NCBI RefSeq assembly: GCF_042678045.1
Contig: NZ_JBHUDI010000009.1
Coordinates: 62,001 to 126,000 of the forward strand
DNA length: 64,000 nt
From: Natrinema amylolyticus_A
GTDB taxonomy: Archaea; Halobacteriota; Halobacteria; Halobacteriales; Natrialbaceae
Direction of reading: 5' to 3'
Shown: piece after piece, positions 24,645 to 35,808 of the stretch
Position numbering within the stretch: position 1 is the stretch's first letter
How the letters are laid out: each line of letters opens with the position of its first letter
The notes under the pieces: generated by a model
The model's database searches: none
What the model was told of the DNA's origin: nothing
The model's input: only the letters and a program-made list of their open reading frames with translations
Position numbers and translations under genes: made by a program

Positions 24645-25862
24645 TCAGTCCGCGGCGCTGCCGGCGACTGGCCCGCCACTCTCGCCGCGAACTTCGTCCG
24701 TGGTGAGGTAACACTGCGGGTCGGGCTCGAAGAGGTCGCCGGTCGCTGCGAGCGCGCGCAGCCGCGACCCGCCGCGACAGATCGACTGGTACTGACACTC
24801 CGCACACTTCCCTTTGAGATGCGCCTCGCGGTTGCGAAGCGCCTCGAGCAGCGGGTTCGACTCGTCCTCCCAGATCTCGCCGAACGGCCGGTCTCGGACG
24901 TTGCCGAGGCTGTACCCCTGCCAGAACTGCGTGAGGTGGACGTTACCCTGATAGTCGACGTCGGCGATCCGCTCGCCCGTCGGATCGCCGCCGTTTCGCT
25001 CGAGGTAGTCGTAGACTGCCTGCGCTTTCGCCTCGCCGAACTCCTCGCGGGCGTACTCGACGAGGAAGGCCGCGTCAGCGTAGTTGCCCACCAGTAGCGT
25101 CTCGATTTCCTCGCCGCGGTCGTGATACTCGAGCGTGAGATCCGCCACGCGCCGGACCGCCTCACGTTTCTCTTCGGGGGTGAGGTCGGCGTCGACGATC
25201 TCGGCCCCGCGGCCGCCGTAATCGAGGTGGTAAAAACAGAACCGATCGAGGCCTTTCTCGGCGAGCAAGTCAACGACCCCCTCGAGGTCGGGCGCGTTGG
25301 CTTCGGTGATCGTGTATCGCAGCCCAGTCTTGAGGCCGACATCGAGACAGTGCTCGATGCCGCGGACGGCGGCGTCGAACGCGCCCTCCTCGCCGCGGAA
25401 CCGATCGTTCCGTTTGGGGAGGCCGTCGACCGAGATGCCGGCGTACTGGAGCCCGGCATCGCGCAACGCTGCAGCCTTCTCGCGGGTGATGAGGGTACCG
25501 TTCGAGGACAGCACCGGCCGCAGTCCCAGGTCGGCCGCGTGGGCGACGAGTTCGACCAGATCGTCGCGGACGAGCGGCTCGCCGCCGGAGAAGAGTACGA
25601 CCGGCGCGCCGTAGTCGGCGAGTTGCTCGAGGAACGCCTTCCCTTCGGCGGTCGTGAACTCGCCGGTGGCGGGCTCGAGTTCCGCACCGGCATAGCAGTG
25701 CGAACAGTAGAGGTTACACCGACGAGTCGTATTCCAGACGACGACGGGTCGTCGCTGTTTCTCGTCGGTGATCTGTGGCTTCTTGGAGTCCTCGGCTGCG
25801 TCGTAGCGGAGGCCGTCACCCTCCGCGTCGAGATCACACAGGAGTTTGCTGATCGAAATCAC
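24645..25862 (-). CDS. Radical SAM/SPASM protein (AhbC/NirJ-like or RiPP-maturase-like)
   Basis: 405 residues. The radical-SAM cluster motif RRCNLYCSHCY (CxxxCxxC) is near residue 49, followed by LFSGGEPLVRDDL and ISVDGLPKRNDRFRG. The C-terminal SPASM/twitch domain carries KCAECQYQSICRGGSRLRAL and a last DPQC. The closest families I recall are AhbC/AhbD (siroheme-dependent haem synthesis in archaea) and peptide-modifying SPASM enzymes. It overlaps the upstream Htur_1727-type gene by four bases (ATGA), an operon. So the choice between haem synthesis and peptide maturation is open. Confidence 0.85.
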   Translation of the reverse strand: MISISKLLCDLDAEGDGLRYDAAEDSKKPQITDEKQRRPVVVWNTTRRCNLYCSHCYAGAELEPATGEFTTAEGKAFLEQLADYGAPVVLFSGGEPLVRDDLVELVAHAADLGLRPVLSSNGTLITREKAAALRDAGLQYAGISVDGLPKRNDRFRGEEGAFDAAVRGIEHCLDVGLKTGLRYTITEANAPDLEGVVDLLAEKGLDRFCFYHLDYGGRGAEIVDADLTPEEKREAVRRVADLTLEYHDRGEEIETLLVGNYADAAFLVEYAREEFGEAKAQAVYDYLERNGGDPTGERIADVDYQGNVHLTQFWQGYSLGNVRDRPFGEIWEDESNPLLEALRNREAHLKGKCAECQYQSICRGGSRLRALAATGDLFEPDPQCYLTTDEVRGESGGPVAGSAAD

Positions 25863-26206
25863 GCGTCCCGCACCTCCGGGTTCCCGTCGGTCGCTTCGTC
25901 GATGCGCGGTTTCTCGTCCGCGTCGTTCGCGACGCCGGCCTCGTCCGTTCGGTCGTCGACCGCGTTCGTGAGCCCTCGCGTCGAGTACCGTTCGACTGCC
26001 TCGGCCGGGCAGAGCCAGAGGTCGGCGGCATCCCAGCCGAACAGGCGGGACGCGTGTTCGTGGGCTTCCGTCGCGCTCGCAGCGGCGACGCTGCCGACGT
26101 GGTGCATCGAGTCGTCCGCGTCCTCACGAACGAAGATTTCCCACTGCGGAGTCGGGTTCCCCCGTTCGTCGCTCGCGACGGGCGATCGGCGTGCGTTCTC
26201 GACCAT
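25859..26206 (-). CDS. Htur_1727-family rSAM-partnered protein
   Basis: 115 residues. The core WEIFVREDADDSMHHVGSVAAASATEAHEHASRLFGWDAADLWLCP resembles PaaB-like ferredoxin-fold proteins and what I recall as TIGR04031, 'rSAM-partnered protein, Htur_1727 family', a candidate RiPP. The acidic C-terminal tail (EAGVANDADEKPRIDEATDG) is variable-looking. Four-base overlap with the radical-SAM gene downstream implies coupled translation. It is divergent from the second radical-SAM gene across 147 bases. Confidence 0.75.
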   Translation of the reverse strand: MVENARRSPVASDERGNPTPQWEIFVREDADDSMHHVGSVAAASATEAHEHASRLFGWDAADLWLCPAEAVERYSTRGLTNAVDDRTDEAGVANDADEKPRIDEATDGNPEVRDA

Positions 26207-26353
26207 ATCGACATCTACGAGACGATACCGAAGGCCGTTCCGTCACCTCCCAGCGCGTGGGAACACCGCGGCGATCGGTCGAACATCTTCCCGTCTTCTC
26301 GAGAAGCGGGAACGACGGCCGCGTTTTCGGTCGTTCGATGCGCAGTCTCCCGT

Positions 26354-27504
26354 ATGCGCCCCGGGACTCTCGATACGTCCGAGCGACCGTTCGTTCTCAT
26401 CTGGGAACTCACTCAGGCCTGTGGCCTCGCCTGCGATCACTGCCGAGCCGACGCCAGGCCCCAACGGCACCCTGACGAACTCTCGACGGCGGAGGGGAAG
26501 GCGTTGCTCGAGGACGCAGCCGAGTTCGGTGACGGCCAGTTGGTCGTCCTCTCGGGTGGGGACCCGCTCGTCCGCGACGACGTCGCGGAACTGATCGGCC
26601 ACGGCGACGATCTCGGACTCCGGATGACGATCACGCCCAGCGGGACGGGCTCGCTGACCGCCGATCGCATCGAGGCGATGGCCGACGCTGGCCTCAAGCG
26701 CATGGCTGTCAGCCTCGACGGTGCCTCGCCGGCGACCCACGACGCCTTCCGCGGCGAGAACGGCAGCTTCGAGGAGACGATCCGGGCCGTCGAGGACGCT
26801 CGGGCGGCTGGCCTGCCGGTTCAGGTCAACACCACGGTCTGCCGGCAGACCGTCGACGAACTCCCCGCTATCCGGGAGCTACTGACCGAGATCGGCGCCG
26901 TCATGTGGAGCGTGTTCTTCCTCGTGCCCGTCGGTCGCGGCCGGATCCTCGAGCCGGTCTCGCCCGAGCGAGCCGACGCGGTGATGGACTGGCTGGCCGA
27001 GGTCAGCGAGACGGAACCCTTCGGCGTGAAGACGACCGAGGCCCCACAGTACCGGCGTGTCGCGATGCAGCGCCAGGACGCCCCGGCCGACGGCGACACC
27101 GACGGATCCACACCCGATCCCGGCATCCAGCGCCGGACGGGCATCGTCGCGGGCGACGGCTTCGCGTTCGTCAGTCACACGGGCGAGGTGTTTCCCTCGG
27201 GGTTCCTCCCCGAATCCGCAGGCAACGTCCGCGAGCGGCCAGTGACAGAGATCTACCGCGAATCGCCGCTGTTCCAGTCGCTGCGCGACCGTGACCAGCT
27301 TGCGGGCAAGTGCGGGGCCTGTCCGTACCGCCACGTCTGTGGCGGCAGCNNNNNNNNNNNNNNNNNNNNNNNNNGGCGTTCGCCCACACCGGCGATCCGC
27401 TCGCGAGCGACCCACTGTGTCCGTTCGTCCCCGAGGGGTACGACGGCCCCTTACCCTGGGACGACGCGGACAGCGCGACTCATGGTGTCTCGAGCGGCGA
27501 CTGA
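26354..27504 (+). CDS. Radical SAM/SPASM protein, TIGR04053-like, split by gap
   Basis: About 380 residues from ATG at 26354. The motif TQACGLACDHCRADA (CxxxCxxC) is at about residue 21, then LSGGDPLVRDDV and VSLDGASPATHDAFRG; the SPASM region is KCGACPYRHVCGGS, then after the N run FAHTGDPLASDPLCPFVPEGY. The frame changes across the gap, so the missing length should be 2 modulo 3; eight bases restoring an R-x-R before AFAHTG would fit. It resembles the TIGR04053 radical-SAM family (some annotated as AhbD-like haem synthase). It is divergent from the Htur_1727/rSAM operon and so shares its promoter region. Confidence 0.85.
27350..27374. other. Assembly gap (25 N) inside the second radical-SAM gene
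   Basis: The frame is 2 modulo 3 before and 1 modulo 3 after; the placeholder length is therefore wrong. The lost residues lie inside the SPASM CGGS-R-x-R segment. Confidence 0.85.
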
Positions 27505-27581
27505 GACGGACTGCTGTCCCGGTGCCGGACACCCGCGACCGCCCTGCGAGTGCGCCGGCGTTGACTGACAGCGGTCTGTAT
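27503..27581. repeat. Nested-palindrome intergenic repeat, copy 3
   Basis: It begins on the stop codon of the radical-SAM gene. Left arm ACGGACTGCTGTC, right arm GACAGCGGTCTGTAT, with GGACACCCGCGACCG between. It lies between convergent genes and probably acts as a transcript-end structure. Confidence 0.68.
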
Positions 27582-27654
27582 GCAGAAACGGCTCGAGCCG
27601 ATGCCGCTGCTGGTCGGCAGTCGACGGCGAAAAAACGATTCGCGACTGTCTTCG

Positions 27655-29490
27655 TTACTCGAGGACGACCAGCGTATCGCCCATATCGACGCTATCGCCT
27701 TCCTCGACGGCGATCTGGGAGACTTCGCCGCCCTGCGAGGCGACGATGTCGTTTTCCATCTTCATGGCCTCGAGGACGACGAGCACGTCGCCGGCGGCGA
27801 CCTCGTCGCCTTCCTCGACTTCGATGTCGAGGATCGTGCCCTGCATCTCGGCGTCGACGATCTCGCCGTCGCCCTGGATCTCGGTCTCACTGCCGCTGGA
27901 ACCGCCGGCTGGCTCCGGCCGGCTGGCCTGTGCGCCGCCGGCGTCGACGTCGCCGGCCGGGATTGCGGGTGCGCCGTGTTCCTCGAGTTCGACCTCGAAG
28001 CGCTTGCCGTTGACTTCGACGGTGAACTCGCGTTCGACGGCCTCCTCGTCGTCCTCGCTGGCACCGTCGCCGGTGTCGCCGCCCCACTGCTCCTGGGCCT
28101 CCTCGATGCGCGTCTCGTCGAGTTCTTCGTCGAGGTACTTCGTGGTGTGCGTGCTCGCGACGAACTCCTCGTCGGTGAGCATCAGCCGGTGGAACGGGAT
28201 GATCGTCGGGATGCCCTCGATGTCGTACTCGCGGAGGGCACGCAGCGAGCGTTCGATACACTCGTCGCGGTCCTCGCCCCAGACGACCAGTTTGGCGATC
28301 ATCGAGTCGTAGTCGGTGACGAGCTCGTCGCCCTGTCGGAGCGCGTCGTCCATCCGGACGCCGATCCCGCCTGGCGGGTCGTAGGTCTCGAGGGTGCCAC
28401 CGGTCGCGGGCGCGAAGTCGTTAGCTGCGTTCTCGGCGTTGATCCGGAACTCGATCGCGTGGCCGTCGATCTCGACGTCGTCCTGTGCGAAGTCGAGCTC
28501 CTCGCCGGCGGCGATCTGGATCTGGCGCTTGACGATGTCGATGCCGGTGATCTCCTCGGTGACCGTGTGCTCGACCTGGATCCGCGTGTTGACCTCGAGG
28601 AAATAGAAGTTCGTGTCGGGACCGAGCGGGCCGTCGCGGTCGGCGTCCTCTTCGACGAGGAACTCGACGGTGCCGGCGTTGGTGTAGTCAGCCGCCGAGA
28701 CACCGCGACGGGCCGCTTCGCCGATCTTCTCGCGGAGCTCGTCGGAGAGGGCCGCCGAGGGGCCTTCTTCGATGACCTTCTGGTGGCGGCGCTGGAGCGA
28801 GCAGTCACGCTCGCCGAGGTGGCGCACGTTGCCGTGCTGGTCGGCGACGATCTGGACCTCGATGTGACGCGGGTTCTCGAGGTAGCGCTCTAAGTAGACC
28901 GAGGCGTTATCGAAGTAGGCCTCACCCTCGCGCTGGGCGCTCTCGAATTGGTCTTCGACTTCGCTCTCGTCCCAGACGACCTTCATCCCGCGGCCGCCGC
29001 CGCCGCCTTCGGCCTTGATGGCGATCGGGTAGCCGTGTTCTTCGCCGAACTCCTTGATCTGCTCGGGGTCGGTGACGGGCTCGGTCGTCCCGGGGACGAT
29101 CGGCACGTCCGCATCCTGCATGATCGTGCGGGCTTTGGTCTTCTCGCCGAGCGATTCCATCGCGTCACCGGATGGACCGATCCAGGTGATGCCGTCGGTC
29201 TCTTCGACCTTGCGGGCGAACTCGGCGTTTTCGGCGAGGAAGCCGTAGCCGGGATGGATGGCATCGGCGTCGGCCTTGCGTGCGGCCTCGATCACGGCCT
29301 CGTGATCGAGATACGAGTCAGCCGCTCGCGCCGGGCCGACGTTGTACGCCTCGTCCGCGTAGCGGACGTGCCCCGAGTCCTTGTCGGCCTCGGAGTAGAC
29401 GGCGACGGTCCCGATATTCAACTCTTCACACGCCCGCATGACGCGGACGGCGATCTCCCCGCGGTTGGCCACGAGAACCTTCCTGAACAT
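27655..29490 (-). CDS. pccA: Biotin carboxylase/biotin carrier fusion (acyl-CoA carboxylase alpha)
   Basis: 611-residue alpha subunit of acetyl/propionyl-CoA carboxylase. It carboxylates its own biotin with ATP and bicarbonate. The biotin carboxylase domain covers residues 1-450 (FRKVLVANRGEIAVRV, AIHPGYGFLAEN, EGGGGGRGMKVV, ERDCSLQRRHQK, FLEVNTRIQVEH). A linker rich in Asp, Gly and Pro follows, then a biotinyl domain with the EAMKMEN lysine near residue 577. The carboxyltransferase (pccB) and small subunit (pccX) are 1.4 kb away on the same strand, separated by a plus-strand SPFH gene. Confidence 0.94.
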   Translation of the reverse strand: MFRKVLVANRGEIAVRVMRACEELNIGTVAVYSEADKDSGHVRYADEAYNVGPARAADSYLDHEAVIEAARKADADAIHPGYGFLAENAEFARKVEETDGITWIGPSGDAMESLGEKTKARTIMQDADVPIVPGTTEPVTDPEQIKEFGEEHGYPIAIKAEGGGGGRGMKVVWDESEVEDQFESAQREGEAYFDNASVYLERYLENPRHIEVQIVADQHGNVRHLGERDCSLQRRHQKVIEEGPSAALSDELREKIGEAARRGVSAADYTNAGTVEFLVEEDADRDGPLGPDTNFYFLEVNTRIQVEHTVTEEITGIDIVKRQIQIAAGEELDFAQDDVEIDGHAIEFRINAENAANDFAPATGGTLETYDPPGGIGVRMDDALRQGDELVTDYDSMIAKLVVWGEDRDECIERSLRALREYDIEGIPTIIPFHRLMLTDEEFVASTHTTKYLDEELDETRIEEAQEQWGGDTGDGASEDDEEAVEREFTVEVNGKRFEVELEEHGAPAIPAGDVDAGGAQASRPEPAGGSSGSETEIQGDGEIVDAEMQGTILDIEVEEGDEVAAGDVLVVLEAMKMENDIVASQGGEVSQIAVEEGDSVDMGDTLVVLE

Positions 29491-29652
29491 TCCTGTCGAA
29501 ACCGTCGTGAGGCCCCTACCTTACTTTTTCGCAACTGATTCGTCATCGCTGCAACTCTTGTTATCTCATGAACAATTATGAGGCACTGATTGTGGTGTGT
29601 GACACGGTAGTTATGGACAAACGTTATCCGAACTGAGACCCTGAATCATACG

Positions 29653-30795
29653 ATGGACGAGCTGGTATCCACTCCACTCCAGACACAGTCGGTGCTCGAG
29701 GATCCGATACTGCTCGTCGGGTCGATCGGGCTCTTGCTCGTCGTGATCACGGTCTGGCAGATGGTCGAGATCGTCGACGCCTACGACAGAGCGGCCCTGA
29801 CCGTCTTCGGCGAGTATCGCGAACTCTTGGAACCGGGGCTGAACATCGTCCCGCCGTTCGTCTCGCGGCTCTACACGTTCGACATGCGAACCCAGACGAT
29901 CGACGTGCCGAGCCAGGAAGCGATCACCCGGGACAACTCCCCGGTGACCGCCGACGCCGTCGTCTACATCCGCGTAATGAACGCAAAGCGCGCGTTCCTC
30001 GAGGTCGACGACTACGAGCGGGCAGTCTCGAACCTCGCCCAGACGACGCTGCGTGCGGTGATCGGTGACATGGAACTCGACGATACGCTCAGCCGGCGCG
30101 AGCTGATCAACGAGCGGATCCGCACCGAACTCGACGAACCGACCGACGAGTGGGGCATCCGCGTCGAATCGGTCGAGGTCCGTGAGGTCACCCCCTCCCA
30201 GGGCGTCAAGGGTGCAATGGAAGAACAGACCTCTGCCGAGCGCCGCCGCCGGGCGATGATCCTCGAGGCCCAGGGTGAACGCCGCAGTGCCGTCGAGAAG
30301 GCAGAGGGTGACAAACAGTCGAACATCATCCGCGCCCAGGGTGAGAAACAGAGCCAGATCCTGGAAGCACAGGGTGACGCGATCTCGACCGTCCTCCGGG
30401 CACGCTCGGCCGAATCGATGGGCGAACGCGCCGTCATCGACAAGGGGATGGAGACGCTGTCCGAGATCGGGCAGGGCGAGTCGACGACGTTCGTCCTGCC
30501 ACAGGAACTGTCCTCGCTGGTCGGCCGCTACGGTAAACACCTCTCGGGCAGCGACGTCAGAGAAGACGGCGCGGAACTCGAGAGTCTCGAGTTCGACGAG
30601 GAAACCCGCGAACTGATCGGCCTGGATGACATCGCCGACATCATCGGTGAGATCGACGAACAGGCCGAAATGGATGTCGAAGCGATGGAAGAACAGGCAC
30701 GAGCGATCAAAGAGGGCGGGGACGTAGGGACGGAGATCGACGTCTCCGAGCCCTCATCGGCTGCCGACTCGGAGTCGACCCCGGAATCGAAGTAG
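29653..30795 (+). CDS. SPFH/Band 7 (stomatin-like) membrane protein
   Basis: 380 residues. One N-terminal membrane helix (about residues 20-40, LLVGSIGLLLVVITVWQMVEI) is followed by the Band 7 domain (RAALTVFGEYRELLEPGLNIVPPF, MRTQTIDVPSQEAITRDNSPVTADAVVYIRV, RAVIGDMELDDTLSRRELIN). A coiled coil with repeated EAQGE/RAQGE units (ILEAQGERRSAVEKAEGDKQ) and an acidic tail complete it. Stomatin-type scaffolds form oligomers that organise membrane proteases or channels. It is divergent from pccA. No NfeD partner gene is adjacent, which is the more usual bacterial arrangement. Confidence 0.9.
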   Translation: MDELVSTPLQTQSVLEDPILLVGSIGLLLVVITVWQMVEIVDAYDRAALTVFGEYRELLEPGLNIVPPFVSRLYTFDMRTQTIDVPSQEAITRDNSPVTADAVVYIRVMNAKRAFLEVDDYERAVSNLAQTTLRAVIGDMELDDTLSRRELINERIRTELDEPTDEWGIRVESVEVREVTPSQGVKGAMEEQTSAERRRRAMILEAQGERRSAVEKAEGDKQSNIIRAQGEKQSQILEAQGDAISTVLRARSAESMGERAVIDKGMETLSEIGQGESTTFVLPQELSSLVGRYGKHLSGSDVREDGAELESLEFDEETRELIGLDDIADIIGEIDEQAEMDVEAMEEQARAIKEGGDVGTEIDVSEPSSAADSESTPESK

Positions 30796-30884
30796 GACGG
30801 CTGCTTCTCTCGAGGGTCGACCGGCTGTTGGAACTCGACCCTGCTCTGCTCACGTGTCGGCTGCAAAAAACGAGCGAGCGCAGG

Positions 30885-32799
<1,915 letters not shown>

Positions 32800-32919
32800 G
32801 CTGGGAACACCCCTGTGCGATTCATACGCCGTTGTGCGAGGACCAACTGGAAAAGGATTCCGTAACTCCTTCACGATTAATGACCAGCGGCCGATACATA
32901 ACCGAACGGTCACGGAAAG

Positions 32920-32925
32920 CTATAT
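32920..32925 (+). promoter_or_regulatory. TATA box of the SNF-family transporter gene
   Basis: CTATAT centred 28 bases before ATG 32951; it favours that start over the in-frame ATG at 32924, which would lie inside the promoter. Confidence 0.5.
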
Positions 32926-32950
32926 GGGCGTATCATTTATAACAGCGAGT

Positions 32951-34294
32951 ATGGCACAACGCGAATCATGGGCCACACGTACAGGGTTTATTCTGGCTGC
33001 GGTGGGGAGCGCAGTCGGGTTAGGAAACATCTGGCGGTTCCCCTATCAGGTGGGTGAATACGGCGGCGCAGCGTTTCTCGTCGTCTACCTCCTACTGATC
33101 GCGTTCGTCGGCTTCCCGGTCATGCTGGTTGAGTTCTCGATTGGGCGATACACCGAGCGAAACCCCGTCGGGGCGCTCAAACAGATCGGGAAGGGGATCT
33201 CGTCGAAGATCGGCTGGGTGTTTGTCGTCGCCGGATTCGTCATTCTCTCGTACTATAGCGTCGTCGCTGGGTGGATTCTCCAATACATCGTCATCGGATT
33301 GCAAGGTAACTACGCCGCCAGTGGTGCCGCCACGCAGTTCGGGGCAACCACTGGTGGGCTGCCGTCGGTGCTCACACACGCGATCTTCATGGCTGCTGTC
33401 ATCGGGATCGTCGCGCTCGGTATCCAGGACGGTATCGAACTCTCGGTTAAGCTGATGGTGCCTGCGATCATCGCGCTGCTGGTCGGACTGGCGGTCTACG
33501 CCGGGACGCTCTCCGGTGCCGGAGATGCGTACGCGTACTACCTCTCGCCCGATCTGGGTGCGATCGCATCGAACTGGACCGAAATTCTCCCCGCGGCGGC
33601 CGCACAGGCGTTCTTTACGCTATCGCTCGGGATGGGCGTGATGATCACCTATGCGTCCTATCTCGGGGAGGATCGAAACCTGGCCAAGGACGGTGCCATC
33701 ATCGTCGGTCTCGACACGCTAATCGCGTTTATCGCCGGGCTGGTGGCGTTCCCGGTCCTCTTCACCGCCAACCTAACTGAGACCACTGACGGCCCGGGGT
33801 TCATTTTTGTTAGCCTCTCGGAGGCGTTCAGTAGCATCCCATTCGGCGGAATTCTCGGTGCCGTCTTCTTTGCCACCGTCGCGATCGCCGCGCTCTCGAG
33901 TGCGATCAGCATCATGGAAGTCGTCGTCTCGTACCTGATCGACGAACACGGAATCGCCCGTGTTCCCGCGGTGACGGCGCTCGGTATCGCGATTTTCCTC
34001 GTCGGTGTTCCCGTCGCCTACGACCAGTCGGGGAGTTTGGTCTGGCTCACGGTGTACGACGGACTTGCCAATCAGATCCTGCTCATCCTCGGCGGCCTCC
34101 TGTTGGCAATCTTTGTCGGCTGGGTCCAGACCGACCTCGGACTCGAGGAACTTAGCAAAGGATTCCGAAACCTCGGCTCGTGGGGGATGGTCTGGATCTG
34201 GACGCTCCGAATACCAGTTATCGTCCTGTTGCTCGTCGTTCTCTGGTACAATGCGAGCAATGTCTACGAGAGCCTCGTCGGCATCTTCGGCTAA
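32951..34294 (+). CDS. Sodium-dependent transporter, SNF (NSS) family
   Basis: 447-residue LeuT-fold Na+ symporter for an amino acid or related solute. The signature GSAVGLGNIWRFPYQVGEYGG (helix 1, unwound substrate/Na1-Na2 site) is at residues 19-39, with LVEFSIGRY, FFTLSLGMGVMITYASYL (helix 6) and SSAISIMEVVVSYLID later (helix 8). About 11 hydrophobic segments are visible, the usual number for prokaryotic NSS proteins. Substrate cannot be assigned. It is divergent from pccB. Confidence 0.92.
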   Translation: MAQRESWATRTGFILAAVGSAVGLGNIWRFPYQVGEYGGAAFLVVYLLLIAFVGFPVMLVEFSIGRYTERNPVGALKQIGKGISSKIGWVFVVAGFVILSYYSVVAGWILQYIVIGLQGNYAASGAATQFGATTGGLPSVLTHAIFMAAVIGIVALGIQDGIELSVKLMVPAIIALLVGLAVYAGTLSGAGDAYAYYLSPDLGAIASNWTEILPAAAAQAFFTLSLGMGVMITYASYLGEDRNLAKDGAIIVGLDTLIAFIAGLVAFPVLFTANLTETTDGPGFIFVSLSEAFSSIPFGGILGAVFFATVAIAALSSAISIMEVVVSYLIDEHGIARVPAVTALGIAIFLVGVPVAYDQSGSLVWLTVYDGLANQILLILGGLLLAIFVGWVQTDLGLEELSKGFRNLGSWGMVWIWTLRIPVIVLLLVVLWYNASNVYESLVGIFG

Positions 34295-34420
34295 CCGGCT
34301 CAAACTGAATTGCCTCGTTTTGCCTCGACAGAACTGACAGAGGTCGACTCGAGCGCGCCGTCGCATCGCTTGTCGAACAGTGTTGCTGTCACCTCTTCGG
34401 CAGTCGTCAGTGATTGGGCT

Positions 34421-34502
34421 ATACGGACTCCTGTCAGTCAGTGTCGGTACACCCGCGACCTTTACTGCGGCTGCACCGCTAACTCGTGACAGCAGACCGT
34501 AT
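34421..34502. repeat. Nested-palindrome intergenic repeat, copy 4
   Basis: The best-preserved ends: ATACGGACTCCTGTCA at the left and TGACAGCAGACCGTAT at the right (14 of 16 inverted matches). The centre has CGGTACACCCGCGACC. It lies between the convergent transporter and SDR genes and abuts the SDR stop codon. Confidence 0.72.
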
Positions 34503-35236
34503 CAGGCCTCGCCGTACACCGGCACTGCCGCCCCGCTCGTCACCGCCGCGCCGTCGCTACAGAGGAAGGCCATCACGTCGGCGATCTCGAGCGGCTCGAC
34601 CCACGAGTCGTGATCCGCATCGGGCATCATCTCGCGGTTCATCGGCGTATCGATTACGCTCGGCATCACGCAGTTCGCGCGCACGGTTCCGCGGTTTTCC
34701 TCGGCGATGGTCTCCGTCAACAGCCGAATCCCGGCTTTCGTGATCCGGTAGGGACCGTCGCCCTCGCCGCCCTCGAGTGAGGACCGCGCGCTGATACTGA
34801 CGATCGACCCCTCTGTCTCCTGGAGATGTGGCAGGACATGTTTCGAGGCGAGAAACGCCGTCTTCAGGTTGATGTTCATGAGAAGGTCGAACTCCGCGAG
34901 GTCGGTGTCCTCGATGTGATCGCCGCCGCGCCACGTGCCGGCGATGTTCAGCAGGTGATCGATCCGGCCGTGATCGTCGACGATGGCATCGACGAGACCC
35001 GCCACGTCGTCTTCGTCGGTCAGGTCTGTCTCGTAGAACACGATGTCTGATTCGTCGGCTGGATCGCGCTCGAGCAGACTCTCCTCGTCGTCGGGCGCGA
35101 CCACGTCGACGGCACAGACCGTTGCACCTGCCTCACGAAAGCGGTCGACGGCAGCGCTACCGAGCGCGCCGCTGGCACCGGTGATTACCGCCACAGTGTC
35201 GCTAAGGTCGACGTCGAACGAAGTCGTCGATGACAT
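34502..35236 (-). CDS. Short-chain dehydrogenase/reductase
   Basis: 244 residues from ATG at 35236. A classical SDR: TGASGALG cofactor loop (residues 19-26), DLTDEDDV, NIAG (active-site Asn region), ISARSS and the catalytic Y163-x3-K167 (YRITK). An Asp rather than Arg after the second strand (VVAPDDEE region, acidic) suggests NAD preference, which is inference. The tail SDGAAVTSGAAVPVYGE is typical of 3-oxoacyl reductase-like SDRs. The substrate is unknown. Confidence 0.88.
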   Translation of the reverse strand: MSSTTSFDVDLSDTVAVITGASGALGSAAVDRFREAGATVCAVDVVAPDDEESLLERDPADESDIVFYETDLTDEDDVAGLVDAIVDDHGRIDHLLNIAGTWRGGDHIEDTDLAEFDLLMNINLKTAFLASKHVLPHLQETEGSIVSISARSSLEGGEGDGPYRITKAGIRLLTETIAEENRGTVRANCVMPSVIDTPMNREMMPDADHDSWVEPLEIADVMAFLCSDGAAVTSGAAVPVYGEA

Positions 35237-35278
35237 ACGCCCACATACATCAGTCGACAGCATCAAAGGAAGGGCTCA

Positions 35279-35357
35279 AACGGGCTGCTGTCACCTGTCC
35301 CGGCACACCCCAGGGCGGGTCGCGGGTGTGCTGGCACTGACTGACGGTTGCGGGTCG
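35279..35357. repeat. Nested-palindrome intergenic repeat, copy 5
   Basis: Left end ACGGGCTGCTGTCACC. The inner stem GCACACCC/GGGTGTGC is perfect. The right arm (CACTGACTGACGGTTGC) is diverged. It ends directly at the yjbQ stop codon, between two minus-strand genes. Confidence 0.55.
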
Positions 35358-35747
35358 TCAGTCGCCGACGGTCGTCACTGTAACGGTACGCGTGCGCGGA
35401 CCATCACACTCGAGCAGCAACACCGACTGCCACGTCCCCAGGGCCAACTGCCCGTTCTCGACCGGAATCGTGACGTCCGGCCCGACCAGCGCAGCCCGGA
35501 GATGCGAGTCCGCGTTGCCGTCGAGGTCGTCGTGGGCGTGTCCCTCGTCGGGGACGAGATCGCTCAGGAACGATTCGATGTCGCCCCGGAGTCGCGGCTC
35601 GTCTTCCTGCACGATGAGGCCAGCCGTCGTGTGCGTGACGAACGCCGTACAGAGTCCCGACTCGAGGTCGTCGGGGACGGCAGCTGTGACCTGCTCGGTC
35701 ACGTCGACGGTCGTCAGTCGCGCGTCGGTTTCGACGGAAAACGTCAT
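35358..35747 (-). CDS. YjbQ family protein (UPF0047)
   Basis: 129-residue small beta-rich protein. The conserved signature is intact: AFVTHTTAGLIVQEDEP and HDDLDGNADSHLRAALVGPDVTIPVENGQLALGTWQSVLLLECDGPR, including the metal-binding histidines. Bacterial members were reported to have weak thiamine-phosphate synthase activity; physiological function is uncertain. It stands alone between two repeats/intergenic areas. Confidence 0.92.
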   Translation of the reverse strand: MTFSVETDARLTTVDVTEQVTAAVPDDLESGLCTAFVTHTTAGLIVQEDEPRLRGDIESFLSDLVPDEGHAHDDLDGNADSHLRAALVGPDVTIPVENGQLALGTWQSVLLLECDGPRTRTVTVTTVGD

Positions 35748-35808
35748 GTGCGGGGCTTCGACCGCGAGGACCGATTACGTTCCGGTCATGTGCGAGGCCG
35801 CAGCGGAA

